From NCBI RefSeq assembly GCF_041380015.1, contig NZ_CP159978.1: 64,000 bases of DNA. One strand, written 5' to 3'. The notes below the pieces were generated by a model. The model had not been told where the DNA came from and searched no databases. It saw nothing but the letters and a program-made list of their open reading frames with translations. This document shows, one piece after another, positions 45,836-55,351 of this stretch (positions are counted from its first letter, which is position 1; each line of letters starts with the position of its first letter). A program made the translations under genes and the position numbers. This stretch comes from Buchananella felis (lineage in GTDB: Bacteria; Actinomycetota; Actinomycetes; Actinomycetales; Actinomycetaceae).

Positions 45836-48424
45836 TCAGCGCTCGTTGCGGCGGCGAGAAATCGCCATCGTGGCGCCGGCACCAAGAAGCACGGCGAGGG
45901 TCAGGACGATCATGCCCTGGTCGAAACCGGTCTTGGCGAGCGTCTTGCCCTTGCCCTTGGCCGGGGTGCTGGGCTGGGCGCTGGCCTGCTGGGTGGCGGC
46001 GACGGTGGGCTTGACGGTGGGCTGGTCCGTGGCGGCCTGGCTCGGGCCCTGCGCACCGGCCGAGGAGTTGTCGCCCGGGGCCTCGGTGCCATTTCCGCCC
46101 GGCTGGCCGGAGATGGACGGGTTCGGGGTGGCGGACTCAGAGGGAGCCGCAGTCGCGGACTCGGAGGGAGCCGCAGTCGCGGACTCAGAAGGCGCCGGGG
46201 TGGCGGACTCAGAAGGCGCCGGGGTGGCGGACTCGGAGGGCGCCGGGGTGGGGGTGCAGTTCAGCGTGGCCGGGTCCACCAGGGTCAGCTCCTTGGCGTC
46301 GCCCAGCTTGATGAAGCGGTCGGACTGACCGGCGGTCAGGGCCAGGGCGGTGTCGTACAGCGAGGGCTGGTAGGCCTGCTCGGCGTCGAACCAGTAGGCC
46401 TGCACGCTGATCGGCTTGGTGTAGTCGAACACGAAGGAGGGGTAGGCAGCCTTAATGTCAGCGGCGCTGAGCTTGCCCTCGGTCCACAGCTTCTGACGCA
46501 GCTCCTGCTTCAGGGAGATGGACTTGCCGTCGTGAGTGGCAACGAAACGGTAGTTGGCGTGCTTCTGGGCCACGTCAACGGTCATCACGTTGTCAATGAC
46601 CTGACCGGCCTCACACTTTGCGGCAGCCAGCTCGAAAGTCGGCGCGGCCGGAGCCGTAGCAATCAACGGCGTGCAGTTCAGCGTGGCCGGGTCCACCAGG
46701 GTCAGCTCCTTGGCGTCGCCCAGCTTGATGAAGCGGTCGGACTGACCGGCGGTCAGGGCCAGGGCGGTGTCGTACAGCGAGGGCTGGTAGGCCTGCTCGG
46801 CGTCGAACCAGTAGGCCTGCACGCTGATCGGCTTGGTGTAGTCGAACACGAAGGAGGGGTAGGCAGCCTTAATGTCAGCGGCGCTGAGCTTGCCCTCGGT
46901 CCACAGCTTCTGACGCAGCTCCTGCTTCAGGGAGATGGACTTGCCGTCGTGAGTGGCAACGAAACGGTAGTTGGCGTGCTTCTGGGCCACGTCAACGGTC
47001 ATCACGTTGTCAATGACCTGACCGGCCTCACACTTTGCGGCAGCCAGCTCGAAAGTCGGCGCGGCCGGAGCCGTAGCAATCAACGGCGTGCAGTTCAGCT
47101 TGGCCGGGTCCACCAGGGTCAGCTCCTTGGCGTCGCCCAGCTTGATGAAGCGGTCGGACTGACCGGCGGTCAGGGCCAGGGCGGTGTCGTACAGCGAGGG
47201 CTGGTAGGCCTGCTCGGCGTCGAACCAGTAGGCCTGCACGCTGATCGGCTTGGTGTAGTCGAACACGAAGGAGGGGTAGGCAGCCTTAATGTCAGCGGCG
47301 CTGAGCTTGCCCTCGGTCCACAGCTTCTGACGCAGCTCCTGCTTCAGGGAGATGGACTTGCCGTCGTGAGTGGCAACGAAACGGTAGTTGGTGTGCTTCT
47401 GGGCCACGTCAACGGTCATCACGTTGTCAATGACCTGACCGGCCTCACACTTTGCGGCAGCCAGCTCGAAAGTCGGCGCGGCCGGAGGCGTAGCAATCAA
47501 CGGCGTGCAGTTCAGCGTGGCCGGGTCCACCAGGGTCAGCTCCTTGGCGTCGCCCAGCTTGATGAAGCGGTCGGACTGACCGGCGGTCAGGGCCAGGGCG
47601 GTGTCGTACAGCGAGGGCTGGTAGGCCTGCTCGGCGTCGAACCAGTAGGCCTGCACGCTGATCGGCTTGGTGTAGTCGAACACGAAGGAGGGGTAGGCAG
47701 CCTTAATGTCAGCGGCGCTGAGCTTGCCCTCGGTCCACAGCTTCTGACGCAGCTCCTGCTTCAGGGAGATGGACTTGCCGTCGTGAGTGGCAACGAAACG
47801 GTAGTTGGTGTGCTTCTGGGCCACGTCAACGGTCATCACGTTGTCAATGACCTGACCGGCCTCACACTTTGCGGCAGCCAGCTCGAAAGTCGGCGCGGCC
47901 GGAGGCGTAGCAATCAACGGCGTGCAGTTCAGCGTGGCCGGGTTTATTAGGGTAAAGGGGTTCGACGCCCCCAGAAGCGTAGCGTTGGTTAGATCGGGGC
48001 CGTACTCGAGGTCTACGGTGGTCCTGCGAGACTGCGGGTACTTGTACGGAGCTGCCTTGTTGTTGAACCAGTAGGCCTTCACCGTCACCTCCTTCCCGTA
48101 ACCCAGCGAGGCGTTGCCTCCAAGCAAGGTGGCTATGTCCACCTCGTTACCAGCCAGCACAACGGCACGTTCAGGGCCACTCAGTTGCTTGACCGGGAGG
48201 TTGCGGCCCTTTACTTCGATCACGAAGCGGTACTGCTTCTTGTAGGCCTCGTCGGTGTTAAACCCGTCCACGCGCACCCTATTCGTCTTGTTCTCGCACG
48301 TCGCGGGGGTCAGCGTCACCACGGGGGTCTTCGGCTCCACCGGACCGCTGTCCGCAGATGCGGTGGCGTGAACGGTGATCGCGAGAGCACAGGCGGCAAG
48401 CGCCGCCCCGAGCTTCCTCAGCAT
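45836..48424 (-). CDS. Repeat-rich surface protein with LAKTG sortase signal
   Basis: The 862-residue protein has a signal peptide (MLRKLGAALAACALAITVHATASA), a diverged N-terminal unit of about 130 residues, four almost identical 139-residue repeats, and a stalk with five copies of an eight-residue APSESATP-type repeat plus further Pro/Ser/Thr-rich sequence. It ends with LAKTG, a hydrophobic helix and the tail RRRNER. Each repeat has two cysteines (LNCTP; AKCEAGQ). LAXTG is the motif of class E sortases, so wall anchoring is likely. The ATG at 48424 has GAAAGGAATG upstream. Ligand and role are unknown; adhesion is possible. It sits between uvrB and coaE, an interruption of the usual order. 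Confidence 0.85.
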   Translation of the reverse strand: MLRKLGAALAACALAITVHATASADSGPVEPKTPVVTLTPATCENKTNRVRVDGFNTDEAYKKQYRFVIEVKGRNLPVKQLSGPERAVVLAGNEVDIATLLGGNASLGYGKEVTVKAYWFNNKAAPYKYPQSRRTTVDLEYGPDLTNATLLGASNPFTLINPATLNCTPLIATPPAAPTFELAAAKCEAGQVIDNVMTVDVAQKHTNYRFVATHDGKSISLKQELRQKLWTEGKLSAADIKAAYPSFVFDYTKPISVQAYWFDAEQAYQPSLYDTALALTAGQSDRFIKLGDAKELTLVDPATLNCTPLIATPPAAPTFELAAAKCEAGQVIDNVMTVDVAQKHTNYRFVATHDGKSISLKQELRQKLWTEGKLSAADIKAAYPSFVFDYTKPISVQAYWFDAEQAYQPSLYDTALALTAGQSDRFIKLGDAKELTLVDPAKLNCTPLIATAPAAPTFELAAAKCEAGQVIDNVMTVDVAQKHANYRFVATHDGKSISLKQELRQKLWTEGKLSAADIKAAYPSFVFDYTKPISVQAYWFDAEQAYQPSLYDTALALTAGQSDRFIKLGDAKELTLVDPATLNCTPLIATAPAAPTFELAAAKCEAGQVIDNVMTVDVAQKHANYRFVATHDGKSISLKQELRQKLWTEGKLSAADIKAAYPSFVFDYTKPISVQAYWFDAEQAYQPSLYDTALALTAGQSDRFIKLGDAKELTLVDPATLNCTPTPAPSESATPAPSESATPAPSESATAAPSESATAAPSESATPNPSISGQPGGNGTEAPGDNSSAGAQGPSQAATDQPTVKPTVAATQQASAQPSTPAKGKGKTLAKTGFDQGMIVLTLAVLLGAGATMAISRRRNER
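46254..47921. repeat. Four 417-bp tandem repeats inside the surface-protein gene
   Basis: The units start at 46254, 46671, 47088 and 47505, a constant period of 417 bases (139 codons). They differ at only a few positions: the TPPAAP/TAPAAP, HTNYR/HANYR and PATL/PAKL codons. The two N-terminal units share one variant set and the two C-terminal units another, suggesting two rounds of duplication. Confidence 0.95.
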
Positions 48425-48659
48425 GAAGGCATTCCTTTCGTAGCCCGGCATTTCTGCCACTTCTCGCCACCGTCAACGCGAATCAACCGCACTTCCGGAG
48501 GCTGCCTGGCGCAATCTTGGCACGTAATGGTGAACAAGTGTGAAACGTGTAGTGACGAAGTATGCCACATTTCGGGCTGTGGATACCGCCTGCACAGCCC
48601 GGTCGTTGTGATATTGCCGATCCGGGCGCGCAAGCCAGCGCTTGGTGACTGCTCGGGGC

Positions 48660-49337
48660 CTAGTTTGCGCCCCTACCCGTGTCCCGACGCAAGCGGGCCG
48701 CATCCGCCCACTGTTCAAAATGTGGACGCAGATTGGTGGCAAGCTGCTCCACGCTGGCGTCGTTGACCAGAACCACGTCGGCGATCGCCCGGCGCTCCTC
48801 GTCGCTCGCCTGCGCTTCGATCCGCGCCAGGGCGTCTTGGGCGCTCATTCCCCGCCCCGCCAGGCGTCGCAGCCGCAGCGGCACCGGCGTCTCCACCACC
48901 AAGACCGCGTCGTAGTCCTTCTCCGCGCGCAACTCGGTTAACAGCGGGATGTCGTAGACCACCACGGAGCCGGGCGGCGCGGCCGCGAAGGCACGCCCGG
49001 CGGCGGCCTGAATCGCGGGGTGCATGACGTCTTCAAGGGCCGCGCGGGCAACGTCGTCCGAGAAAACTATCCGGGCCAGGGCGGCGCGGTCTAACTCGTC
49101 GGTCGTGCTGAGGACCTCCGGGCCAAACAACGAAACGATCGCCTCCAGGGCGTCGCTGCCCGGGGCGACCACCTGCCGGGCCAGTTCGTCTGCGGAGACC
49201 ACGACGGCGCCAGCGTCGGCGCAAATCGCTGCGACGGTGGACTTGCCCGCGCCTATTCCGCCGGTTAGTCCCACTAGGAAGATCCTGCTGCGGTGCTCAG
49301 GGGTGAGACCGCCGGTATCTCCTGCGCTCCCGGCCAC
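48660..49337 (-). CDS. coaE: Dephospho-CoA kinase
   Basis: CoaE performs the last step of coenzyme A synthesis. The 225-residue protein has the P-loop LTGGIGAGKSTVA near residue 22, SADELARQVVAPGSDAL for substrate binding, MHPAIQA and the lid region VYDIPLLTELRAEKDYD. The start is a GTG at 49337, one base after the pcp stop, with GGTGGGG inside the pcp end as a possible ribosome site; an upstream TTG in frame is less likely. Length matches the family of about 200 residues. It is cotranscribed with pcp. Confidence 0.93.
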   Translation of the reverse strand: MAGSAGDTGGLTPEHRSRIFLVGLTGGIGAGKSTVAAICADAGAVVVSADELARQVVAPGSDALEAIVSLFGPEVLSTTDELDRAALARIVFSDDVARAALEDVMHPAIQAAAGRAFAAAPPGSVVVYDIPLLTELRAEKDYDAVLVVETPVPLRLRRLAGRGMSAQDALARIEAQASDEERRAIADVVLVNDASVEQLATNLRPHFEQWADAARLRRDTGRGAN

Positions 49338-49338
49338 G

Positions 49339-49953
49339 TCAACCCCACCATTCCTCGTGCTGGCAAAGGGCCGCAACTACGCTGATCACAGTTGGCGCAT
49401 CCACCTTGTCCAGCGGCGGTATGTGCACGAACAGCGTGGCGCCCTCCCCGCGCTCAATGGCCTCCTGCGTGATCACGGCGAGCGCGGCGTTGCACAGGTA
49501 GCGGCCCGCGTCGTCGGACCGGCGCACCGGCAGCGGGCCGCCCTCCCGGTCCTCTCCGCTCAAGGCCGTCACCGCCGCATCCACGTCGAAACGCGATGAC
49601 CATTCGGCTTGTGCGCCAGGGATCACCTCCGCGGTCTGCGGGAGCTGCCCGTCCACGTCCACGCTGTCCGCCGCCAGCTCGTTAAAGGCGCGCGCTTCCA
49701 GCGTCATCTGGCTCTCTGAGGTATCGACGCCCAGGCAGACCGTGAGTGCGGGCCGTTGCTGGGCCAGCAGCTCGCGCAGCAACGGCAGCGTGCGGCGGTA
49801 GGAGACGGGCAGCTGGGCGAACACCACCGGGCGCTGCACGCCCAGCAGATCGGGGTCCTCGGAGAGAAGCTGCACCACCTGGCCGGAGGGGTTTACCTCC
49901 ACGCCGGGGAAAGGCCCGTAGCCCGTGATCAGGATCGGGGAAGAATCTTGCAT
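49339..49953 (-). CDS. pcp: Pyroglutamyl-peptidase I
   Basis: Pcp (peptidase C15) removes N-terminal pyroglutamate from peptides. The 204-residue protein begins ILITGYGPFPGVEVNPSG and shows the catalytic triad: Glu in TLEARAFN (about 86), Cys in GRYLCNAAL (about 154) and His in FVHIPPLD (about 177). Length agrees with the family (200-215). The ATG at 49953 is preceded by TACTCT seven bases upstream and only a weak GGGGAC, so the mRNA may be leaderless. Its position between rpsA and coaE is not usual and suggests insertion. Confidence 0.9.
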   Translation of the reverse strand: MQDSSPILITGYGPFPGVEVNPSGQVVQLLSEDPDLLGVQRPVVFAQLPVSYRRTLPLLRELLAQQRPALTVCLGVDTSESQMTLEARAFNELAADSVDVDGQLPQTAEVIPGAQAEWSSRFDVDAAVTALSGEDREGGPLPVRRSDDAGRYLCNAALAVITQEAIERGEGATLFVHIPPLDKVDAPTVISVVAALCQHEEWWG

Positions 49954-49960
49954 GTCCCCA

Positions 49961-49966
49961 AGAGTA
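49961..49966 (-). promoter_or_regulatory. -10 element TACTCT of pcp
   Basis: TACTCT ends seven bases before the pcp ATG, consistent with a leaderless pcp-coaE transcript. Confidence 0.45.
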
Positions 49967-50052
49967 GTGCCCGGTGCTACGCCAGGCGCCCGCAACGGTA
50001 CGGGGCGGCCCCACCCGCCGGCAGCGCGCCGCGATCGCGAGACGCAAAAGCA

Positions 50053-50080
50053 GGGAGGGCGCCCCGCAGGACGCCCTCCC
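50053..50080 (-). terminator. Hairpin after rpsA
   Basis: GGGAGGGCG pairs with CGCCCTCCC around a 10-nt loop, 16 bases after the rpsA stop codon. Confidence 0.65.
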
Positions 50081-50096
50081 CGTTGTTGAACCGGGA

Positions 50097-51560
50097 TCAG
50101 TTACCGGTCAGCTTCTCGCGCAGAGCAGCCAGGGCCTCGTCGGAAGCCAGGGTGCCAGCGGACTCCTCGGTGGAGGAGGAGTAGGAAGCCGGAACCTCGG
50201 CCTCGGCGGCGGCAGCCGCACCGGCCTCCTCGGCAGCGGCCTGAGCGGCCTCAACCTGAGCCTTGTGGGCCTCCCAGCGGGCGTGGGCCTCAGCGTACTG
50301 CTGCTCCCAGGCCTCACGCTGCTTCTCGAAGCCGGGCAGCCACTCGTTGGACTCCGGGTCGAAGCCCTCCGGGTACTTGTAGTTGCCCTGCTCGTCGTAC
50401 TCGGCGGCCATGCCGTAGAGGGACGGGTCGAACTCCTCGGAGGCGACGTCCAGGCCCTCGTTGGCCTGCTTCAGGGACAGGGAGATGCGGCGACGCTCCA
50501 GGTCGATGTCGATGACCTTGACGAAGACCTCCTCGCCCACCTTGGCGACCTGCTCGGGCACCTCGACGTGGCGGATGGCCAGCTCGGAGATGTGCACCAG
50601 GCCCTCGATGCCGTCCTCGACGCGCACGAACGCACCGAACGGAACCAGCTTGGTGACCTTGCCGGGCACAACCTGGCCGATGGCGTGGGTGCGGGCGAAG
50701 GCCTGCCACGGGTCTTCCTGGGTGGCCTTGAGGGACAGGGAGACACGCTCGCGGTCCATGTCCACGTCCAGCACCTCGACGGTGACCTCCTGGCCGACCT
50801 CGACGATCTCGTTCGGGTGGTCGATGTGCTTCCAGGACAGCTCGGAGACGTGAACCAGGCCGTCTACGCCGCCCAGGTCCACGAACGCACCGAAGTTGAC
50901 GATGGAGGAGACCACACCGGAGCGGACCTGGCCCTTCTTGAGGGTCTGCAGGAAGTGGGAGCGGACCTCGGACTGGGTCTGCTCCAGCCAGGCGCGGCGG
51001 GAGAGCACAACGTTGTTGCGGTTCTTGTCCAGCTCGATGATCTTGGCCTCGAGCTCCATGCCGACGTAGGGCTGCAGGTCGCGGACGCGACGCATCTCCA
51101 CCAGGGAGGCGGGCAGGAAGCCGCGCAGACCGATGTCGATGATCAGACCGCCCTTGACGACCTCGATCACGGAACCGGTGACAACGCCGTCCTCTTCCTT
51201 GATCTTCTCGATGGTGCCCCAGGCGCGCTCGTACTGGGCGCGCTTCTTGGACAGGAGCAGACGACCTTCCTTGTCCTCCTTCTGGAGAACGAAGGCCTCA
51301 ACCTCGTCGCCGACGGAGACCACGTCAGAGGGGTCAACGTCGTTCTTGATGGACAGCTCGCGAGAGAGGATTACGCCCTCAGTCTTGTAGCCGATGTCGA
51401 GGAGAACCTCGTCGCGGTCGACCTTGACGATCGTGCCGGTGACGATGTCGCCGTCGTTGAAGTACTTGATGGTGCCATCGATGGCAGCGAGGAGGTCCTC
51501 AGCCGAGCCGATGTCGTTAATAGCGACCTGCGGGGCCGACGAGGGGGTAGAGGTGGTCAA
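50097..51560 (-). CDS. rpsA: 30S ribosomal protein S1
   Basis: S1 helps bind mRNA to the 30S subunit. The 487-residue protein has four S1/OB domains, readable as IVTGTIVKVDRDEVLLDIGYKTEG, GVVTGSVIEVVKGGLIIDIG, VRSGVVSSIVNFGAFVDLGGVDGLVH and VVPGKVTKLVPFGAFVRVEDGIEGLVH, followed by an acidic, Ala/Glu-rich and probably disordered tail. Four domains are normal for actinobacteria (six in E. coli). The start is a TTG at 51560 preceded by GGAG at normal spacing, giving MTTSTPSSAPQVAIND, the usual N terminus. Confidence 0.95.
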   Translation of the reverse strand: MTTSTPSSAPQVAINDIGSAEDLLAAIDGTIKYFNDGDIVTGTIVKVDRDEVLLDIGYKTEGVILSRELSIKNDVDPSDVVSVGDEVEAFVLQKEDKEGRLLLSKKRAQYERAWGTIEKIKEEDGVVTGSVIEVVKGGLIIDIGLRGFLPASLVEMRRVRDLQPYVGMELEAKIIELDKNRNNVVLSRRAWLEQTQSEVRSHFLQTLKKGQVRSGVVSSIVNFGAFVDLGGVDGLVHVSELSWKHIDHPNEIVEVGQEVTVEVLDVDMDRERVSLSLKATQEDPWQAFARTHAIGQVVPGKVTKLVPFGAFVRVEDGIEGLVHISELAIRHVEVPEQVAKVGEEVFVKVIDIDLERRRISLSLKQANEGLDVASEEFDPSLYGMAAEYDEQGNYKYPEGFDPESNEWLPGFEKQREAWEQQYAEAHARWEAHKAQVEAAQAAAEEAGAAAAAEAEVPASYSSSTEESAGTLASDEALAALREKLTGN

Positions 51561-51666
51561 GAGAACTCCGATGGATTTGGATAGTGATTGCAAATGGATG
51601 TGCGGGCGCAAGTTGCGCCTACACGATCGGCAAGGCTAACAGAAAGCGCTTGTTTTCGCCAGATGC

Positions 51667-51672
51667 GATACT
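51667..51672 (+). promoter_or_regulatory. -10 element GATACT before the methyltransferase gene
   Basis: GATACT ends six bases before the ATG at 51679, and no Shine-Dalgarno is visible. This again suggests a leaderless mRNA. Confidence 0.4.
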
Positions 51673-51678
51673 CGGGCC

Positions 51679-52497
51679 ATGAATGGCGACTATGAATCCA
51701 TCGTTGGCGGCTACCGCGAGCTCTCGGAGGCAGAGCAGTCCGCCTCCGTCGAGGCCACCGCGCGGTGGTGGGACGGCGGAGCGGAGGAATACTACCGCGA
51801 TCACGGCGCGACCCTGGGGGACGCCGAGCTGCACTGGTGCCCGGAGGGGCTGCGCGAGTCCCAGGCGCGCCTACTCGGGGACGTGGCCGGGCGCGACGTG
51901 GTGGAGTTCGGTGCCGGGGCCGCGCAGGGCTCGCGCTACCTGCACGGACTGGGCGCGCGCGTGACTGCCACCGACATCTCCAGCGGGATGCTGGCCCAGG
52001 CCCGCGCTTTGAACCGGGCCGCCGGGATCGACTTCCCGCTGCTGGTGGCCGACGCCCGCTGCATTCCCCTGCCCGATGCGTGCGCGGACGTCTGCTTCAC
52101 CGCCCACGGCGGGATCGCCTTCGTGCCGGACCCGGTGCGCATCCACGCAGAGGCCGCCCGCCTGCTGCGCCCGGGAGGCCTGTGGGTGTGCTCGCTGCCG
52201 CACCCGGTGCGCTGGATGTTCCCGGACGTGCCCACGCAGGCCGGCCTGACCGTGACCCGCTCCTACTTCTCTAACGAGCCCTACGTGGAGCGCACCGAGT
52301 CCGGCCGCATCGTCTACGCCGAGTACCACCGCACGCTCAGCCAGCACGTGGCCGACGTCCTGTCGGCCGGATTGGTCATCGAGGCCATCGACGAACCGAC
52401 CTGGCAGGCAGGGGACCTGGAGTGGAACGGCTGGTCCCGCCTGCGCGGGGAGCTCATGCCGGGCACGCTCATCATTACCGCGCGCAAGCCGGCTTAG
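51679..52497 (+). CDS. Class I SAM-dependent methyltransferase
   Basis: The 272-residue protein has a Rossmann methyltransferase core: motif I VVEFGAGAAQGSRYL near residue 75, the acidic end of beta-2 in VTATDISSGML, and DARCIPLPDACADVCFTAHG for motifs II/III, followed by LRPGGLWVCSLPHPVR. A methyltransferase of this kind between rpsA and polA is common in actinobacteria, but the substrate is not known. The gene converges on polA with a shared hairpin between them. Confidence 0.85.
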   Translation: MNGDYESIVGGYRELSEAEQSASVEATARWWDGGAEEYYRDHGATLGDAELHWCPEGLRESQARLLGDVAGRDVVEFGAGAAQGSRYLHGLGARVTATDISSGMLAQARALNRAAGIDFPLLVADARCIPLPDACADVCFTAHGGIAFVPDPVRIHAEAARLLRPGGLWVCSLPHPVRWMFPDVPTQAGLTVTRSYFSNEPYVERTESGRIVYAEYHRTLSQHVADVLSAGLVIEAIDEPTWQAGDLEWNGWSRLRGELMPGTLIITARKPA

Positions 52498-52515
52498 GCG
52501 GCACGCAAGCAGACG

Positions 52516-52544
52516 GGGCGGGGAGCTTGGAAAGCTCCCCGCCC
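52516..52544. terminator. 13-bp hairpin between the methyltransferase gene and polA
   Basis: GGGCGGGGAGCTT pairs perfectly with AAGCTCCCCGCCC around a GGA loop. It can terminate both converging genes. Confidence 0.75.
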
Positions 52545-52557
52545 CCGCCTTGCTCTG

Positions 52558-55344
52558 CTAGTGACCGGCCTCCAGCCAGTTGCGCCCCAGCCCCACTGAG
52601 ACGTCCAGGGGCACCGACAGGCTGGCGGCCGCGGCCATCTCGTGGCGCACCAGCGCCTCGACCTCCTCGGCCTCGCCCGGCCCCACCTCCAGGACCAGTT
52701 CGTCGTGGACCTGCAGCAGCAGGCGCGACTTGAGCCCGCGCTCGTCCAGCGAGCGCTGCACGCCGAGCATGGCCACCTTGATCAGGTCTGCCGCGCTGCC
52801 CTGGATGGGGGCGTTCAGCGCCGCGCGCTCGGCCATCTCGCGCCGCTGCCGGTTGTCGCTGGCCAGGTCCGGCAGGTAGCGGCGCCGGCCCAGGATGGTC
52901 TGGGTGTAGCCGTCCAGGGTGGCCTGGCGCACCACAGCGGCCAGGTAGTCGCGCACCGCCCCGAAGCGGGAGAAGTAGTCGTCCATCAGCGCCTTGGCCT
53001 CCCCCACGTCGATACGCAGCTGCTTGGACAGCCCGTAGGGAGATAGCCCGTAGGCCAGGCCGTAGCTCATCGCCTTGATCTTGGAGCGCTGCTCCGGCGT
53101 CACCTGGGCCGGGTCCACGTGGTAGACCCGCCCGGCCACGAAGGAGTGCAGGTCCTCTCCGCTGTTGAAGGCCTCGATCAGCCCGGCGTCCCCGGACAGG
53201 TGGGCCATGATGCGCATCTCGATCTGGGAATAGTCGGCGGTGAGCAGGTAGTCGTAGCCCTCCCCCACCACGAACGCCTGGCGCACCCGGCGCCCCTCCT
53301 CGGTGCGCGCCGGGATGTTTTGCAGGTTCGGCTCCAGGGAGCTCAGGCGCCCGGTGGCCGCCGCAGTCTGCTGGAAGGTGGTGCGGATGCGCCCGTCGTC
53401 CTCCACCGCCTTGGCCAGGCCCTCCACGTTCTGGCGCAGCTTGATCCGGTCCCGGTGCAGCAGCAGCGCGGCCAGGAACGGGTGGGCCGTCTTCTCCGCC
53501 AGGTCCCGCAGCGCCTCCGCGTCCGTGGTGTAACCGGTCTTGGTACGCCGCGTCTTGGGCAGGCCCAGGTCGGTGAAGAGCACCTCCTGCAGCTGCTTCG
53601 GGCTGGAGAGGTTGACCTGCTTGCCGATCGCCTCGAAGGCGGCGTTCGCGGCAGCCTCCACCTCCGCGTCCAGCGTCAGGCGCCGCTCGGCCAGCAGGGC
53701 GGCGTCCGCCCCGATACCGGCCCGCTCCATCCGAGCCAGCACGGAGGCCACCGGCAGCTCCATGTCCGCCAGCAGCCCGGTCGCGCCGCGCTTGTCCACC
53801 TCGGAGCCCAGCACCCGGTGTAGCTCCACGCTCGCTGCGGCCTCCGCCAGCGCCGTCGTGCCGCCCTCGATGTCCAGCAGGCCGTCGCCCACCTCCAGGG
53901 CCTGGTCCAGGTAGCGCTCGCTCAGCTCCGCCAGGTCAAAGCGCCGCCCGTCCGGGAAGCAGAGATAGGCCGCCAGGGCGACGTCGTCCACGATGTTGCC
54001 AAGGGCCATGCCGCGCGAAGAGAGGGCGTGGGTGGCGGCCTTCGCGTCGTGGGTGACCACCGGGGCGGTGCGCAGGAACTCGCGCAGCTGCGCGTCCTGC
54101 TCCGGGGTTACCACCACCAGGTCCCAGTAGATGGAGACCACCGCGTCGCTCAGCGCCAGCCCGGTGCAGTCGGCCTTGAAGGGACTGGGAGAGCCCACGC
54201 CCTCCACGCTCGCGCCCAGCACGGTGCTGGCCTCTCGCCACGCCTCCAGCTGCTCGGCCACCTCGCCGGCCGTCGCCGTGGCGGCGCGCAGTAGGCGCGG
54301 GGTGGAGCGTCCGTTCACGGCGGCGAGCCCCCCGTTTGGTCCCTCGCCGTTCGCGCCGGCCGCGCCACTGAGGCTGCTTTCGGCGCCCTGCCCGTCTGCG
54401 GCCTGGCCGCCACCCGCCTCACCTGCGGGTGGGCCGGCGGCAACGTCGGCCCCCTGCCCGCCTCGGTGCGGCAGCTGCCGCAAGGCGAGGTCGCGCAACT
54501 GGCGAAACTCCAGGGCGTCGCACACCGCGTGCACCCGGGCGGCCTCCGCCCCGATCGGCACCAGGTCAGCCACCGCCACCGGCAGCTCCACGTCCGTCAG
54601 CAGCCGGTTCAGGCGCCGGTTGCGCTGCACGTCCGGGATGGCGGCGCGCAGCGCCTCGCCGCGCTTGCCCTTGATCTCGTGGGCGTGGGCCAGGATCCCG
54701 TCCAGGCCGTCGTACTGCGCCACCCACTGGGCCGCCGTCTTCGGCCCCACCCCCGGCACGCCCGGCAGGTTGTCGCTCGCCTCGCCCACCAGCGCCGCCA
54801 GGTGCCGGTAGCGGTTCGGCGCCACCCCGTAGCGGGCCTCCACCTCCTGCGGGGTCATGCGGCGCAGCTCGGAGACGCCCTTGATCGGGTAGAGCACCGT
54901 CACCTCGTCGGTGACCAGCTGGAAGGTGTCGCGGTCCCCGGAGACCACGTACACCAGCGCGCCCGCCTCGCGGCCCTGGCGCGCCAGGGTGGCCAGGATG
55001 TCGTCTGCCTCCACCCCGTCCTTCTTCAGGTGCATGATCCCAAAGGCGTCCAGCACCTCCTCGATCAGCTCCACCTGGCCCTTGAACTCCTCCGGCGTCT
55101 TCTCCCGCGTCCCCTTGTACTCGGGGTATTCCTCGGTGCGGAAAGTCTTGGAACCGGCGTCGAACGCCACGGCCACGTGGGTGGGCTTCTCCTGCGCCAG
55201 CAGGGACAGCAGCATGCGGACAAAGCCGTGCACGGCGTTGGTGGCCTGGCCGGTCGAGGTGGTGAAGTTTTCCACCGGCAGGCCAAAGAACGCGCGGAAG
55301 GCCATCGAGTGGCCGTCGATCAGGAGTAGTCGAGGAGTGCTCAC
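52558..55344 (-). CDS. polA: DNA polymerase I
   Basis: Pol I fills gaps and removes RNA primers in replication and repair. The 928-residue protein has the 5' nuclease domain (LLLIDGHSMAFRAFF; DDILATLARQ; SGDRDTFQLV; GEASDNLPGVPGVGPKTAA), a low-complexity Gly/Ala linker near residues 295-345, a degenerate 3'-5' exonuclease domain lacking the usual DxE motif, and the polymerase domain with DYSQIEMRIMAHLSGD, RSKIKAMSYGLAYGLSPYG and LLLQVHDELVLE. The GTG at 55344 has a TAGGGT box seven bases upstream. Only 19 bp separate it from the divergent thioesterase gene. Confidence 0.96.
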   Translation of the reverse strand: MSTPRLLLIDGHSMAFRAFFGLPVENFTTSTGQATNAVHGFVRMLLSLLAQEKPTHVAVAFDAGSKTFRTEEYPEYKGTREKTPEEFKGQVELIEEVLDAFGIMHLKKDGVEADDILATLARQGREAGALVYVVSGDRDTFQLVTDEVTVLYPIKGVSELRRMTPQEVEARYGVAPNRYRHLAALVGEASDNLPGVPGVGPKTAAQWVAQYDGLDGILAHAHEIKGKRGEALRAAIPDVQRNRRLNRLLTDVELPVAVADLVPIGAEAARVHAVCDALEFRQLRDLALRQLPHRGGQGADVAAGPPAGEAGGGQAADGQGAESSLSGAAGANGEGPNGGLAAVNGRSTPRLLRAATATAGEVAEQLEAWREASTVLGASVEGVGSPSPFKADCTGLALSDAVVSIYWDLVVVTPEQDAQLREFLRTAPVVTHDAKAATHALSSRGMALGNIVDDVALAAYLCFPDGRRFDLAELSERYLDQALEVGDGLLDIEGGTTALAEAAASVELHRVLGSEVDKRGATGLLADMELPVASVLARMERAGIGADAALLAERRLTLDAEVEAAANAAFEAIGKQVNLSSPKQLQEVLFTDLGLPKTRRTKTGYTTDAEALRDLAEKTAHPFLAALLLHRDRIKLRQNVEGLAKAVEDDGRIRTTFQQTAAATGRLSSLEPNLQNIPARTEEGRRVRQAFVVGEGYDYLLTADYSQIEMRIMAHLSGDAGLIEAFNSGEDLHSFVAGRVYHVDPAQVTPEQRSKIKAMSYGLAYGLSPYGLSKQLRIDVGEAKALMDDYFSRFGAVRDYLAAVVRQATLDGYTQTILGRRRYLPDLASDNRQRREMAERAALNAPIQGSAADLIKVAMLGVQRSLDERGLKSRLLLQVHDELVLEVGPGEAEEVEALVRHEMAAAASLSVPLDVSVGLGRNWLEAGH

Positions 55345-55351
55345 ACGTGTA

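Noticed and set aside
45728..47950. A 740-codon plus-strand frame with perfect protein repeats
   Set aside because: It is the antisense of the 417-bp repeats of the surface-protein gene, which has the signal peptide, LAKTG motif and ribosome site.
48425..48659. Small gene between the surface protein and coaE (an 89-codon minus frame)
   Set aside because: No ribosome site, no domain, composition of a lower-GC promoter region; treated as the upstream region of the surface-protein gene.
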